This document shows, in pieces, positions 21,568 to 30,681 of a stretch of DNA of 43,751 nt (within the stretch, counting starts at the first letter, position 1; every line of letters begins with the position of its first letter). Made by a program: the position numbers and the translations under genes. The stretch is from Asparagopsis taxiformis (taxonomy: Eukaryota; Rhodophyta; Florideophyceae; Bonnemaisoniales; Bonnemaisoniaceae): assembly GCA_030407315.1 (NCBI GenBank), contig JALQPE010003086.1, positions 1-43,751 of the forward strand. The letters are read 5' to 3'. The notes beneath the pieces are model-generated. The model was not told the DNA's origin. It searched no databases and was given only the letters and a program-made list of their open reading frames with translations.

Positions 21568-22131
21568 ATGAAGGTCGTGTTCGTCACCCTGCTTCTGCTC
21601 TCGGTCATCTCAACAATCTCGGTACAGGCGAGCAGTGTTTCTGAGCGCGGCCGAGAGATACCCGGTGCGACAAACGCCAGAAGAATTGCAAATGTACAAA
21701 ATGGCCATCAATCCCAGCAGCAGGAGCGGGAGGACTCTGGCAATGACGTTGGGGCCGGTGAGACGATTGAGGAGATGGACGACGTAGGTGGTTCATTGCC
21801 GGTCACTATTCGCAAGAAGAAAGCGTTTGGGGCCCGATTCCCAAGAACGTGCCCCTGCAAACAGGTCAAGGCCCGTCCTGGAAAGTGCTATTACTTTCTC
21901 AAGAGCAAGGGCTTCAAGTGCAAGAGTCGCACATGCGAGCCGCGGTATGTGTGCGTACCGAAGAAGGTTGCTGCCAAGCTGGCAAAGAAGTTTGGAAAGG
22001 TGTTGCTGATGTGTATCAGGCGGGTGACGAGGAAGCGAATTGTGCCGTGGATCAGGAAGGGGCGGAAGGGATTGTGCAAGTCTATTCGAACGCGCAGGAG
22101 AGTGTTCTATGTGCCGTATGTTCGCTCGTGA
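21568..22131 (+). CDS. Small secreted cationic Cys-rich protein, 187 residues
   Basis: I choose ATG 21568 (CGAAAATGAAG) because a classic signal peptide starts there: MKVV, then a Leu/Val/Ile core and a likely cut after VQA or ASS near residue 21-23. Residues 24-75 are polar and acidic (QQQEREDSGNDVGAGE, EEMDD). A basic RKKK site near 82-85 precedes a very basic C-terminal domain of about 100 residues. That domain has eight Cys, beginning CPC and followed by CYYF, KCKSRTC and YVCV, and is rich in Lys and Arg. The plan of signal, acidic pro-region, dibasic site and cationic Cys domain resembles precursors of antimicrobial or matrix proteins, but function is unproven. The gene is intronless, with a TATA box at 21442 and AATAAA at 22277. 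Confidence 0.85.
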   Translation: MKVVFVTLLLLSVISTISVQASSVSERGREIPGATNARRIANVQNGHQSQQQEREDSGNDVGAGETIEEMDDVGGSLPVTIRKKKAFGARFPRTCPCKQVKARPGKCYYFLKSKGFKCKSRTCEPRYVCVPKKVAAKLAKKFGKVLLMCIRRVTRKRIVPWIRKGRKGLCKSIRTRRRVFYVPYVRS

Positions 22132-22276
22132 CGTGAGGAGCTGGACAGTGCGGGGCAATAGCAATAGTAGTTGTATGGAGAATGTGCACGAGTTGGTTAT
22201 GGGGAGTGATTTGATTTGAGATTTGGGACGGTGGGTGTGCGTGCGACGTGTGCCATGTATTGCAATCTAATCTTTC

Positions 22277-22282
22277 AATAAA
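22277..22282 (+). terminator. Polyadenylation signal of secreted-protein gene
   Basis: AATAAA in TTTCAATAAATGAATG, about 146 bases past the stop codon. A short GAAC/GAAT-rich simple repeat follows (about 22292-22330). Confidence 0.65.
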
Positions 22283-22970
22283 TGAATGGGCCGACGAACG
22301 AACGAACGAAGAAAAGAATGGATGGATGAGGCGAAAAGGGCGAGGACGAACACGTAGATCAATACTCGGAGCAAGGGTGGAAAGCGGTCTTCAATTCATA
22401 CAACAGTGAATACTGCAATAGAGAGCGAACAGCATATCTATCATGCCATTGAGGCTGCACAGCGCACCGTGCTGGAGATTGCAAACCGCCTCGCCAGATT
22501 CAGAACACACCGGGAGGCATTGGTCTGGACATCATGTTTTTGCTACACACGCATGCGATACAGCTCCGAAACAAACGTCCTTGCACCTCTCCTAGCAGTC
22601 ATACCATATCTGTACTGAACCACGAGCGCGCGCTCCCTCTCTCTTTGTCATCACCGCACCTTGTCACAATACCTCATCGTCTTTCGTCACGACACCACGA
22701 ATGAAATATGTGCAAATAACTGAAACTGTACAATCATAAAGCTCCACACCACTATCAACACTCCCGTTCACTGTTTTCATTTCTTCCCAGCATCACAACA
22801 ACCATACTGCCTCACACCCCCGTTGCAGCCCCTATACTCCGAACCTGCACCAACGTCATCCACGATAATAAGCATGTGCTGTGCCGGTCTCCAGACCAGA
22901 CCGAATGCCATTATCTCGTCATTGCGTGCTCCCTTCTTTCCCTTCTACTATACGTCAGCAGTAAGAGTTT
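22283..22970. other. Intergenic region
   Basis: A short simple repeat of ACGA and ATGG units lies at its start. A frame near 22406-22618 (EQHIYHAIEAAQRTVLEIA) looks mildly protein-like but has no ATG at its start and no recognisable family, so I do not call it. Confidence 0.45.
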
Positions 22971-22980
22971 GGTGGGTGGG

Positions 22981-23018
22981 TGTGATGGAACTAAACTAGA
23001 AAATTTAGTTCCATCACA
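22981..23018. repeat. 15-bp perfect hairpin
   Basis: TGTGATGGAACTAAA and TTTAGTTCCATCACA flank an 8-nt loop. The pairing extends imperfectly outward (GGTGGGTGGG against ACCAACCACC). It may be a miniature element or an RNA-level structure; nothing ties it to a gene. Confidence 0.85.
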
Positions 23019-23228
23019 ACCAACCACCTACCACACGCATCCGATTCTTGCTGAACCGATAGAATGGTTTCAGAATAGTTTTAGTGTCAAGTATCTATAT
23101 ATCTGATACGAGGGCAGGATCTATCGCATCGCGCAATTCTCACGCAGACACTGCCAGTTTGCTCTATGTCTAACTGTCTGCATGCCTGGCTCAGAATTTT
23201 CGAGCTACAAGCTGACCGACCTCGGTAG

Positions 23229-23234
23229 AAAAAA
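23229..23234 (-). terminator. RNA polymerase III terminator of tRNA-Met
   Basis: A run of six T on the minus strand starts 14 nt past the tRNA 3' end, as expected for polymerase III. Confidence 0.8.
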
Positions 23235-23247
23235 TATTCCGAGCGGA

Positions 23248-23618
23248 TGTGCCTACCGGGCTTCGATCCCGGTACCTCTCGTGTAATCAGGTAATCCACG
23301 AGCCACAGGGGACCGATGACCTCGCAGAGGCAGACGAGCAGCGCATTTCCCCATAGCTCGGGATCTCCTGCGCCCTCGGGAGATCTCTGGCTCGAGGGAA
23401 TGCGTGTACAGCCGTTCGCCGGCCGCAGGACCGCCGATGCGGCGCGCCCGCGGCACCCCGACTCCCTCTGTGGCCCGTGTGCACCCGATTGGAGCGCACC
23501 AGAACGCTCCCCCGCGGCCCGTGGAAAGGTTTCACCGCGAACGGGGTGTGTTCATCAGGTTCCAGCTCGGGAGACCAGGGTATGACACGAGCGCTACTTC
23601 CAACTGAGCTACAGGCAC
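23248..23618 (-). tRNA. tRNA-Met(CAT) with a 297-nt intron
   Basis: Exon 1 (23618-23581, minus) starts GTGCCTG, carries a consensus A box (TAGCTCAGTTGG) and runs to anticodon CAT plus A37. Exon 2 (23283-23248) gives C38, the stem half ACGAG, variable loop AGGTA, T arm CCGGG-ATCGAAG-CCCGG and acceptor TAGGCAC plus discriminator A. CTCGT pairs with ACGAG, and the acceptor pairs fully with one G-T wobble. The mature length would be 74 nt. The intron sits between 37 and 38, the canonical eukaryotic place, but is far longer than usual. The T loop has A54, known from eukaryotic initiators, but the acceptor starts G-C, so I favour elongator Met. The D stem has one mismatch. Confidence 0.85.
23284..23580 (-). 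other. 297-nt intron of tRNA-Met(CAT)
   Basis: It is GC-rich and probably structured; CCCGAGCT-like words recur at both ends. Its ends do not fit group I rules (exon ending in T, intron ending in G), so tRNA-endonuclease splicing is more likely. In the precursor the anticodon stem can extend to seven pairs (CTCGTGT with ACACGAG). Confidence 0.7.
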
Positions 23619-23639
23619 ATCCTCTCGCATGGCTGTGCA

Positions 23640-26180
23640 CAGCGAGTGAATGTGTATTTGTAATACGAATACAAATTTTGTATGATGCAGATGGGTAACT
23701 TACAGCAGTGGCCGGATGCCAATGGGTGTTTCACGGCGGTGGCCGCCGTGGCGATTCTGCTGCGCCGTGGCTGCGCTGCACCTGCACTGCACTGCTCACT
23801 TCGCTGGGCGGTTGGCTTCCAAATTTATTTCAAAAAGATAATCAAATTTGCGGAAATAAACGTGTCATTCACTGCTGCATTGTGACAGTTATACCGAACA
23901 GACGCCAGGTGGATGGAACAGCCGGCCCCTTTGGTCGTGCCGTCCATGCCACTACACACACCGAACTCGCTAAACACCTTACAGATAGTAGGATAAGTAG
24001 AGACAGGCTGTCACACGCGCACCACCGTCCACCGAGAGGGGAACGGGACTATAATAACCGAGTCCAGTGATCAAGTAAGGAAGAATAAAGAGTTACGGCA
24101 ATCTCAGTCCAGACACAGTATGTGATCCACCAGGCACATAACGACGCAGTACCGACTCTTCTCTTCGGTTAGTTAATTGTGGAGCACACGCTCAACTCGT
24201 ACAAGTCCAATTTCATCAAATAAGTAGTTGTAGAGGATTTTCATGAACCACTTGCTACAGTCTGCAGCTCATGAGCTTACTAGGAATGGGACCCGTTTGC
24301 TTGGGAAACCACACCAACGAAACGAATGAAACACCTACTAGTGCCTCATAGAGAGGCACATCGAAGTGATTGACGCAGCATCACCACAAACATCCCCTTG
24401 TCTATCGTCGGAGGCTGTTCCCGTTTGAGGACAGGTGTGACGTTCATTCGTAGCTGAACTGGCTCACTTATGTCGACTGCAGAGCTGGTATGGATGTCTG
24501 TCACCTTTCTTACTCTTGATGGGTGAGTGCGTGAGTGCATCTTGTACTACTAGTAACAATTTGAAGCTCCCTCCGATTGATTCATCCTGCATCTATCGTA
24601 CACCTTGAACGTTTCTTTGGTGGTTTCATGGTGGTGATGAATATAGGAGACTATGAAAGCGAGTCATGGAGGGTTTCCATCCATGGGTTAGATTTGTGGT
24701 GCAATGCCTCTGATATCGATTCGAATCGGGTTTGTGAGCTGTTTTAGGAAAGCACCAAGAGGCGTTCAAACTATCCTGTCTCAGTACTCAGGCTCGAAGG
24801 TAGAGTTAGTAGTTTTTGGCTGATCGCCTGCTTGGCTGTAGGTTTTGAAAAGACAGATACGATAAATTGAGAATGTCGGTTCATTTGATACTGGGTTGCA
24901 GTTCAGAGGTTGTATTTAGGACCTGAGATCCTGAATGGGTAGAGGGGATAGAACCAACATTGGGTCAGTGACACACTGAAGGGGGGAGTGATACACTAAA
25001 AAGTTTACAACGGGCACTCAGTATGTGAAGGGAGTTCTCAGTGGTGGAATAGGGAAGCAAGAGGTAGTGGAAGAACTTGGCTGTTGTGGATACAGTGACA
25101 ACTGTAGGGCTCAAATCGACGCTTAGACGTAAAAGCTTGGGAATCATTTCAAACGTCCCGAGTAGTCGTCGGGGGGGGGACTGGTGTCGCACGACTTGAT
25201 TCTATTATCCCGAAGCGGTGAAGTGCGTTCACACTACCGAAGACCGCCCTCTGTTCTTGAATCGGTAGGTGGTAGGGTGGTTGAATCGGACGGGTCTTGA
25301 TCACTCTTAGACGAAAACAAACCATTACGGTGCACGAGCCGGCGGTGGCTATGTCGGATCACGGGAACGGGAAGGTTCTGTAACGGATTGTCAACCTGGA
25401 GAGAGCGTCGCGACACACGGATTGTGTCTGCTCCAGATACTCACGCTTGAGCGATACTTGTAACCTTGATCAGCCTCACATGTGCAGGCGTCGTGTTGGC
25501 GCTTCGTGGCAACCCGGTGACCACGGTACGTGACGCATCGACAATGTCGGTACGCAACGGAACACTTCCGAAGACGGATCGATTGACACGGGCATGAAAA
25601 CAGTGCGTCGCCTCTAGATTTGACCTGGATCGTAGCACTAGAGTAATAAGTTGCTCTTTACTCATTGGTGATTGGTCACTACTTGTAATAGCGTGTCGGG
25701 CCTGAATAGCCCGTTCCGGGGTATCCAACCGGGCGGTCTACGTCGGCAGCCGCGGTGGTATTACAATACGTGTACAGTTATCAGTCTCCCTACAGGTGGC
25801 GCATACCACGCTCGCACGCGCACCCGCCAGTTGTACACAATTTTGAAATATGTAAAAAGGAAACTGCCGGGATGCAACGGTCACTACTGGCGATTGCATT
25901 GAATGGTCGCGTGAGGTGACACGTGTGTGTCGTCACGTCACTGCGTTACGACAACTTCTTTGCTCGTACAGCCCAAGTAGCCCATTGGCTTTTTCGATTA
26001 GTCGTAAGTGCCCGCCCGTTTTGTGCATTTGTCCCACAAGAATGGTGATCCAACAAGCATCTGAAGGTCCCTCGTGGGAAGGAGAGGGTAATTGAGGACA
26101 TGGAACACAGTTTGGAAGTATAGGGAACAGAACCTGTGAGGGAAAGGAGGAAACTGGTACAGGGAGGCAGCGAGCCTGGG
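23640..26180. other. Gene-poor intergenic region
   Basis: There are no genes I can support in about 2.5 kb. A hairpin ATTTGTA-loop-TACAAAT lies near 23650. The part from 23881 to about 24131 resembles a solo LTR (see its own entry). The remainder has short frames only. Confidence 0.55.
23881..24131 (+). repeat. Possible solo LTR
   Basis: It starts TGTGACAGTTATACC and contains TATA-like CTATAATAACC near 24048 and AATAAA near 24085, a spacing seen in LTRs. The right end is uncertain (a TGTGATCCA near 24120). I found no target duplication, so this is a weak call. Confidence 0.25.
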
Positions 26181-26969
26181 TGTGATGCAATTTATGTTGC
26201 AAGTGCGCGCGCGGGTCGGAGCGATGCGTCGCGTTGAGTCCGCGTGCATCCGCGTTTAGTTAGTTAGTAAGCGAGCGTACGCGTGGCGATACAATTACGT
26301 GTCACGGCGCGCTTGCGCGAACGCGTACGATTGCGAGCTTGGCGCCACGTGTAGCGCCTTTTGCGAAATTCCCTTTATTTCCCCTTTTTGGGTTTTTTAT
26401 GACGAAAGTCTTTTTCCCAAATATTTCCCTTTTTGCGTGCGAGCGAGCGGCCGCCGGCCGGCCGCGCAAGGACAACCTGTCCTAGGTAGTTAGCTACTAA
26501 TGGTTGTTCTGCTTCGCACCTTACCAATAAACAGTCAGCATCTTCGCAGCTACGAGTTAAGCGTTTAGCGAATCGCGAGGACCGATTGCGTTGAAACGTT
26601 GCGTGCGGGTTGCTCACGATCGCCGACGTTCGCGTGCGCGCTGCGCATAAACCGATCGTCGAACCGCGTCGCACCGCGATAGCGCGCGTTGCGTCGCACG
26701 CCACTAGGCCAGGGATTTACGACCCCTGTGTGGATCGCGTTGTGCTCGAGTTTACTCGGTGATCTCACCCTGAGATCACGGCTTGCGCCGGCCCGCGAAT
26801 CCCGTGTTGCGATCGTTCCCTACGCGTTCCGCCGTTGTACCACCCGTTCGCCAGCGCGACCGAGCGACGCGCGAACGCAAGTTCAACCAGCGCGTTACGG
26901 TTCACCTCGCCCTGACACGGCTGCAATTCTAGAACTCCCTTAGTGATCGCCACCCCGGCTGGTCCTACA
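26181..26969 (+). repeat. 5' LTR of family B (about 790 bp)
   Basis: The end is set by the primer site at 26972: the LTR ends CCTACA. The start is less sure; TGTGATGC at 26181 or TGTTGC at 26195 both fit, and base composition changes there to CG-rich. AATAAA at 26526 (CCAATAAACAGTC) may be the polyA signal. The partner LTR is outside the window. Confidence 0.7.
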
Positions 26970-26971
26970 AC

Positions 26972-26989
26972 TGGTCTCTCGACCTAGAA
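26972..26989 (+). other. Primer-binding site of family B, tRNA-Tyr-like
   Basis: TGGTCTCTCGACCTAGAA, two bases after the LTR. Its complement ends TCGAGAGACCA, implying a tRNA with first pair C1-G72 and A73, a feature typical of eukaryotic tRNA-Tyr. It is identical over 18 nt to the family A site. Confidence 0.82.
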
Positions 26990-27193
26990 TTGCGCGAACC
27001 GACGTGCGAACTCAGCGAAGCACAGAAACTCCGCTTGGGGAAAACACGGGACGCCAAACCTACCGCTTACTCTAATTCTTCTTTTATCCGTTCGTCGTGC
27101 GCGACAGCGAGGGCGATTGACGCGTGCGCGCGTATCGCTATCCCGGAAGCGGTGCTATAGCCTCTCTGGTTTGTATAACTACCCTACCTCTAC
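26990..27193 (+). other. Leader of family B, left part
   Basis: Untranslated leader between primer site and the A2 insertion. It contains no gene; the leader resumes at 40667. Confidence 0.65.
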
Positions 27194-27198
27194 TACGA
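27194..27198. repeat. Target-site duplication of A2, left
   Basis: TACGA, repeated at 40662-40666. Confidence 0.9.
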
Positions 27199-27857
27199 TG
27201 TGGAACCACGTTAGTTCTAGAAGTAGCTGGTACGAGCCACGGACACGCTGTCCTTAACGAAACGAAACGAGCAGTCCACCCGCTGGTGTTTTGACTGTAT
27301 TGTTAGGTAGGAAGGTAGAGTGGTTAGCGAGTAGACACGAGCGTCACGACGCAACAATCCACGCGAGGATTACGTTAGCACACGAGGTGGTACGTCACCG
27401 GAGGCGCTCTCGACCAAGCCCGGAGGCACTACACGCAATCAGCCTTACGTGCGGCGATGGGTAGGGAGTACGCAGCTCGACGGAGACGAAGCCTCGTTAG
27501 GCAAAACGTAAACGTAAACGTAGAAGTCAGTCGTAGACTAGAGCCGTTGCTCGATCGTTGTCTTGTCCCCTTTCCCTCCCGGCACGATGCCAATACCTAT
27601 ATGGCCACGATGGCATCGCTTTACAGTGTAAACACTGCTCGTAACGTCCCCGAATGGGAAAGGACCTTGTGGGTCACACGTAGGGACCCGTTGGTCCGTT
27701 GGCCGTTGCCAGTACGTTCGTTGCACACGTGTGCCGATTGCGCGCGCGCATGCGCCAGCAATGTTCGTGCATTGCTGTCGCCGGTCGTATCCGCCGAAAT
27801 TCGAATTCCGCGGAAAACGTAAATATTGGCAATTTCGGAATTGCCACGTATACTACA
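27199..27857 (-). repeat. 3' LTR of A2 (659 bp)
   Basis: On the plus strand it starts TGTGGAACC and ends TATACTACA. It matches 40008-40661 throughout. It contains GATGCCA...TGGCATC (27587-27618) and a GGCAATT-TCGG-AATTGCC-type dyad near its minus-strand start. Confidence 0.95.
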
Positions 27858-27874
27858 CAGCCCCACCCCCACAC
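27858..27874 (-). other. Polypurine tract of A2
   Basis: The minus strand reads GTGTGGGGGTGGGGCTG immediately before the LTR start TGTAGTATACG. Confidence 0.72.
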
Positions 27875-27935
27875 GTGGACGTCCCGGCCACGCGAGGCCC
27901 GTCAGGACGCGCCTGAGACACGGGGCCGTGGCGCC

Positions 27936-27975
27936 TTTTCGGGTACAACTGCGGACGTGGCAGTTGTCCCGAAAA
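27936..27975. repeat. 16-bp hairpin with one bulge (A2)
   Basis: TTTTCGGG-T-ACAACTGC pairs with GCAGTTGTCCCGAAAA around GGACGTG. The stem is conserved in A1 (6326-6365). Confidence 0.88.
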
Positions 27976-28024
27976 ATCTCGTTGAAACATACATGGCCCG
28001 GTTGGCTGATCGGATCGCCACGGC

Positions 28025-28050
28025 GCCGGAGCGCGCGCGTGCGCTCCGGC
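28025..28050. repeat. GC-rich hairpin, 10-bp perfect stem (A2)
   Basis: GCCGGAGCGC and GCGCTCCGGC around GCGCGT. It lies about 190 bases before the TATA-like box of the antisense gene. Confidence 0.85.
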
Positions 28051-28238
28051 TCTTTCGTAATCATCGCGGCCCGCCCGTTGGCGTCGTACGTCAATGCCTC
28101 GCTTAGGCGTTTTCCTGCAACGGATGCAGTGTCCAATTCCACCACGCGGGTGTGCTTCAATTCAGCGCGATACGAGCGCAGGCCGCGGCCTTTTCGTGAA
28201 TCTGCCAGCGGGCATGTCGACAACGGTCGTCCGAAGGA

Positions 28239-28245
28239 TATTTAA
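28239..28245 (+). promoter_or_regulatory. TATA-like box of the antisense gene (A2)
   Basis: TATTTAA in GGATATTTAAGCGG. Between an expected start near 28270 and the ATG at 28453 the leader is pyrimidine-rich and has no other ATG in any frame, which supports this as the real promoter. Confidence 0.55.
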
Positions 28246-28443
28246 GCGGCGGCTTAACGTAATAGCGATCGTCGCTCACCCTTCCTCTCACCATCGTCAT
28301 CCAGGCCGTTGCCTTTCGTTCCCCCTTATCCTCTTCCCCCGCTGGGTACTACTACCTCCGTTCCTTTCGTTCTCTTGTTCCGTTTAGCCCGCGTGGCTCT
28401 CGTCGTCGTGCTCGTTGCACTCGTCGTAATTATCGTGTACAGC

Positions 28444-28460
28444 GTAACCACGATGGTTAC
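28444..28460. repeat. Hairpin over the antisense start codon
   Basis: GTAACCA-CGA-TGGTTAC is a perfect 7-bp stem with a 3-nt loop; the start ATG (28453-28455) straddles loop and stem. The same sequence is in A1 (about 5840-5856). Confidence 0.85.
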
Positions 28461-30681
28461 GACTCGCAGTACCGATGCTAACACCCCGCGGCCCGCCGGC
28501 TCTGCTGGAGGTGGAGCGAGAACCCCTTCGCAGGGCGCTCCCTCCCTCGTCGGGGCCGGTGCGCCGCCAGCGACGGAAGCGTCCGTCGCGCCCGCCCCAT
28601 CCGTGAGGGCGGGAGAAGCCGTTGCTTCGCAGGCCGTCGCCTCTTCGTCTCGCCCCATGGCTCCGTCTCGCCTGGTGGCTTCCGTGACGCCTGCCGAGGC
28701 TGCTAGGGCCGTCGTCCCACGTGATGATGACGCAACGGCGTCCGACTCGGGGAATTCGTCACCCATCATTCCGGATGCCACGGCCCCTTCGATGGGTGTA
28801 GCCGCGATGGCAGCGGCCGCTCGTTCGCGTCGTGCTGTGGCGGCGGCCCGCACGGGCGTGCCTCGTCGTGATGGCTCGCCGCGTTCTCCTCGCCAGGACC
28901 CCTCGCCGGAGGGTGGTGACCCCGTTGGGACAGTCGGCACCGCCTCACGTGGCGGTGCGGCGCTAAACGTAGGCGTCCTGACCCACGCGTGGGCTGCGTT
29001 GCCCCGCGTGGGTATCACGGATGACGATCTCGCCACGTTGGCCAGAGATCGTCTGGACGCCCGCGCGGTCGTCGACTATATGCGTTCCGCCGAAGATACG
29101 TGGGGGCGAGCAGCCGGGCGTCGTTTCGCCAACGGGCCGCCGGGATCGGAACGTTACCAGATCCCGGCGTCGATACGTTGCGACCGCTCGTGGTTGCGTG
29201 ACGTCAACGACGCGATCTACGTCGACCGTATGGACGCATACTTATGGAAGGGGACGCCCGAGGAACCGCCGTTCATCTCGGTGTCGTCCGTATTCGTATG
29301 TCCGCGGACACTTTCCGAAAGGCAACGTGCCGAATGGAAGACTGCTCTTTCGTTGAGCGTCATCTCCAAAAGCGTCGTGTCGTACGATGACCACTTCGCT
29401 CTCCGCCACGTGAACGCGGACGACTATCGTGTGTCGCACGCGTCAGCTCCGTGGGTCGTCCCGAGCGAGCTCTACTTCCCGCCGTTGCCGGAAGTAGTCG
29501 AGGAGTTTCCGTACCCCCGTGGGTCGTCCACGTTATTACCACGCGTGGTACATTATTTCACCGATGCCGTGAAGGACGCGCCTGCCCCCGTGAAGGAACG
29601 TTTCCTTATGGCCGTGGACATCGAACACGCAGCGATGCTCGCGTGCTCGCTATTCGTGGAACGTCGTGTGTTCGGGCGCGCGTGCCTACTGCCGGAGTCC
29701 ACGTTGGACTTCCTGGCCGATTACGAGATGCTTCGTGCAATCCCGGTTGACGGTTCCGACACGTTTGTCTCCGTCACCAGCGCGTTGGCTGAGGTTCGCG
29801 GCGCCCTTGCGTTGGGGCCGGAGTATCGGGTTATACGTCCCGATTACGCAAGCGGCGATAACCAGGAGTTCGTCTCCGTTCGTAGCGATGGGGCTTACGT
29901 GCCGCGGGTCGCTTCCCGTTCCGAACGCCGTCGTGGCAATCGTGCCGGTTATTTCGGCGGCCTCGGGGGCAACGAGCGCCCCCGAGGGACGCGTTCTGGC
30001 CGTCGTGGCCGTCAAAACGAAGCGCCGCGTGCGCCGGAACCTCGAGAGGTCGTGCCACGCGAGGCTACGGAACAGGGCAACGTTGCCCAGGTCGGTCGTC
30101 CGAATGTGGCCACGCCGGCCGAACGCGCGCCACGCTTCGTGAGCCTGGACGACCGCGTCTCCGATGAGGATGCCCGTCGGCTTCTCGGTACGTCGATGTC
30201 CGCTCCGCCTCGTGCGGACGGCTGGGTTATCCGTTCCCTCATCTCGTCCGTGGCTCGCGCAGCCGAAGAGTTCAGGGCCCAGACGTTGGACCTGACTGCC
30301 CGCTTGGCAACGGAACGCGCGATTTCGGAGCGTCTCGCCGCGGCGACTCGTAGTTACGCGCCGCCCGTTGGCGTTCGTAATGAACCGTACGGTTACGCGA
30401 GTGGCGGCGGCTTCGGCGACCCCGTCGGGTATGGTCACGCAGCGGCGTACCTGCCACGCGACCCCGCTCCGGCGCGCCCTTCGGATACGCGCAGTCACGG
30501 GACTGCGGATCCTTACGCTAGGGATCCCGCGTCTCGTCGCGAGCGAGCCCCCGTGGTCACGCAGACCGTCGATCCGTACGCGCCGGGCTTCGTTCAGCCC
30601 ACTCGCAGCCGCAGCCACGATAGCCGCGGCGAAGGCCCTGGTCCGTATGACCCTGCGGGCAAGCGTTCTCGTCGCTACTAG
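28453..30681 (+). CDS. Antisense accessory protein of family A, 742 residues
   Basis: This gene lies opposite to gag-pol between pol and the 3' LTR. I start it at ATG 28453 (CCACGATGGTT, protein MVTTRSTDAN), the first ATG after the TATA-like box; the frame is open further upstream only without an ATG. Residues 1-165 are rich in Ala, Ser, Pro and Gly. About 170-500 looks globular (AWAALPRVGITDDDLA, WLRDVNDAIYVDRMDAYLW, VKERFLMAVDIEHAAMLA). From about 500 it is Arg/Gly-rich and basic, ending GKRSRRY, consistent with nucleic-acid binding. No known domain or zinc knuckle is seen. Plant Tat-lineage gypsy elements also carry 3' antisense genes, but I cannot link them by sequence. Role unknown: capsid-like, regulatory or silencing-related are all possible. 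Confidence 0.82.
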   Translation: MVTTRSTDANTPRPAGSAGGGARTPSQGAPSLVGAGAPPATEASVAPAPSVRAGEAVASQAVASSSRPMAPSRLVASVTPAEAARAVVPRDDDATASDSGNSSPIIPDATAPSMGVAAMAAAARSRRAVAAARTGVPRRDGSPRSPRQDPSPEGGDPVGTVGTASRGGAALNVGVLTHAWAALPRVGITDDDLATLARDRLDARAVVDYMRSAEDTWGRAAGRRFANGPPGSERYQIPASIRCDRSWLRDVNDAIYVDRMDAYLWKGTPEEPPFISVSSVFVCPRTLSERQRAEWKTALSLSVISKSVVSYDDHFALRHVNADDYRVSHASAPWVVPSELYFPPLPEVVEEFPYPRGSSTLLPRVVHYFTDAVKDAPAPVKERFLMAVDIEHAAMLACSLFVERRVFGRACLLPESTLDFLADYEMLRAIPVDGSDTFVSVTSALAEVRGALALGPEYRVIRPDYASGDNQEFVSVRSDGAYVPRVASRSERRRGNRAGYFGGLGGNERPRGTRSGRRGRQNEAPRAPEPREVVPREATEQGNVAQVGRPNVATPAERAPRFVSLDDRVSDEDARRLLGTSMSAPPRADGWVIRSLISSVARAAEEFRAQTLDLTARLATERAISERLAAATRSYAPPVGVRNEPYGYASGGGFGDPVGYGHAAAYLPRDPAPARPSDTRSHGTADPYARDPASRRERAPVVTQTVDPYAPGFVQPTRSRSHDSRGEGPGPYDPAGKRSRRY

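Noticed and set aside
22406..22618. 70-codon frame after the secreted-protein gene
   Set aside because: It begins at GTG, not ATG, and has no family match or transcription signal that I can see.
23284..23580. Group I ribozyme in the tRNA intron
   Set aside because: Splice ends do not follow the T/G rule and I saw no conserved P, Q, R, S elements.
26375..26704. 109-codon minus-strand frame in the family B LTR
   Set aside because: It sits inside an LTR and is Arg-rich through base composition only.
28309..28452. Upstream extension of the antisense gene with a hydrophobic segment
   Set aside because: The frame is open but begins at TTG and has no ATG before 28453, so the segment is probably leader sequence and not a membrane helix.
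29686..30618. 310-codon open frame on the minus strand inside the antisense gene
   Set aside because: It is a shadow frame of a CG-rich gene, made of Arg-rich low-complexity sequence without a domain.
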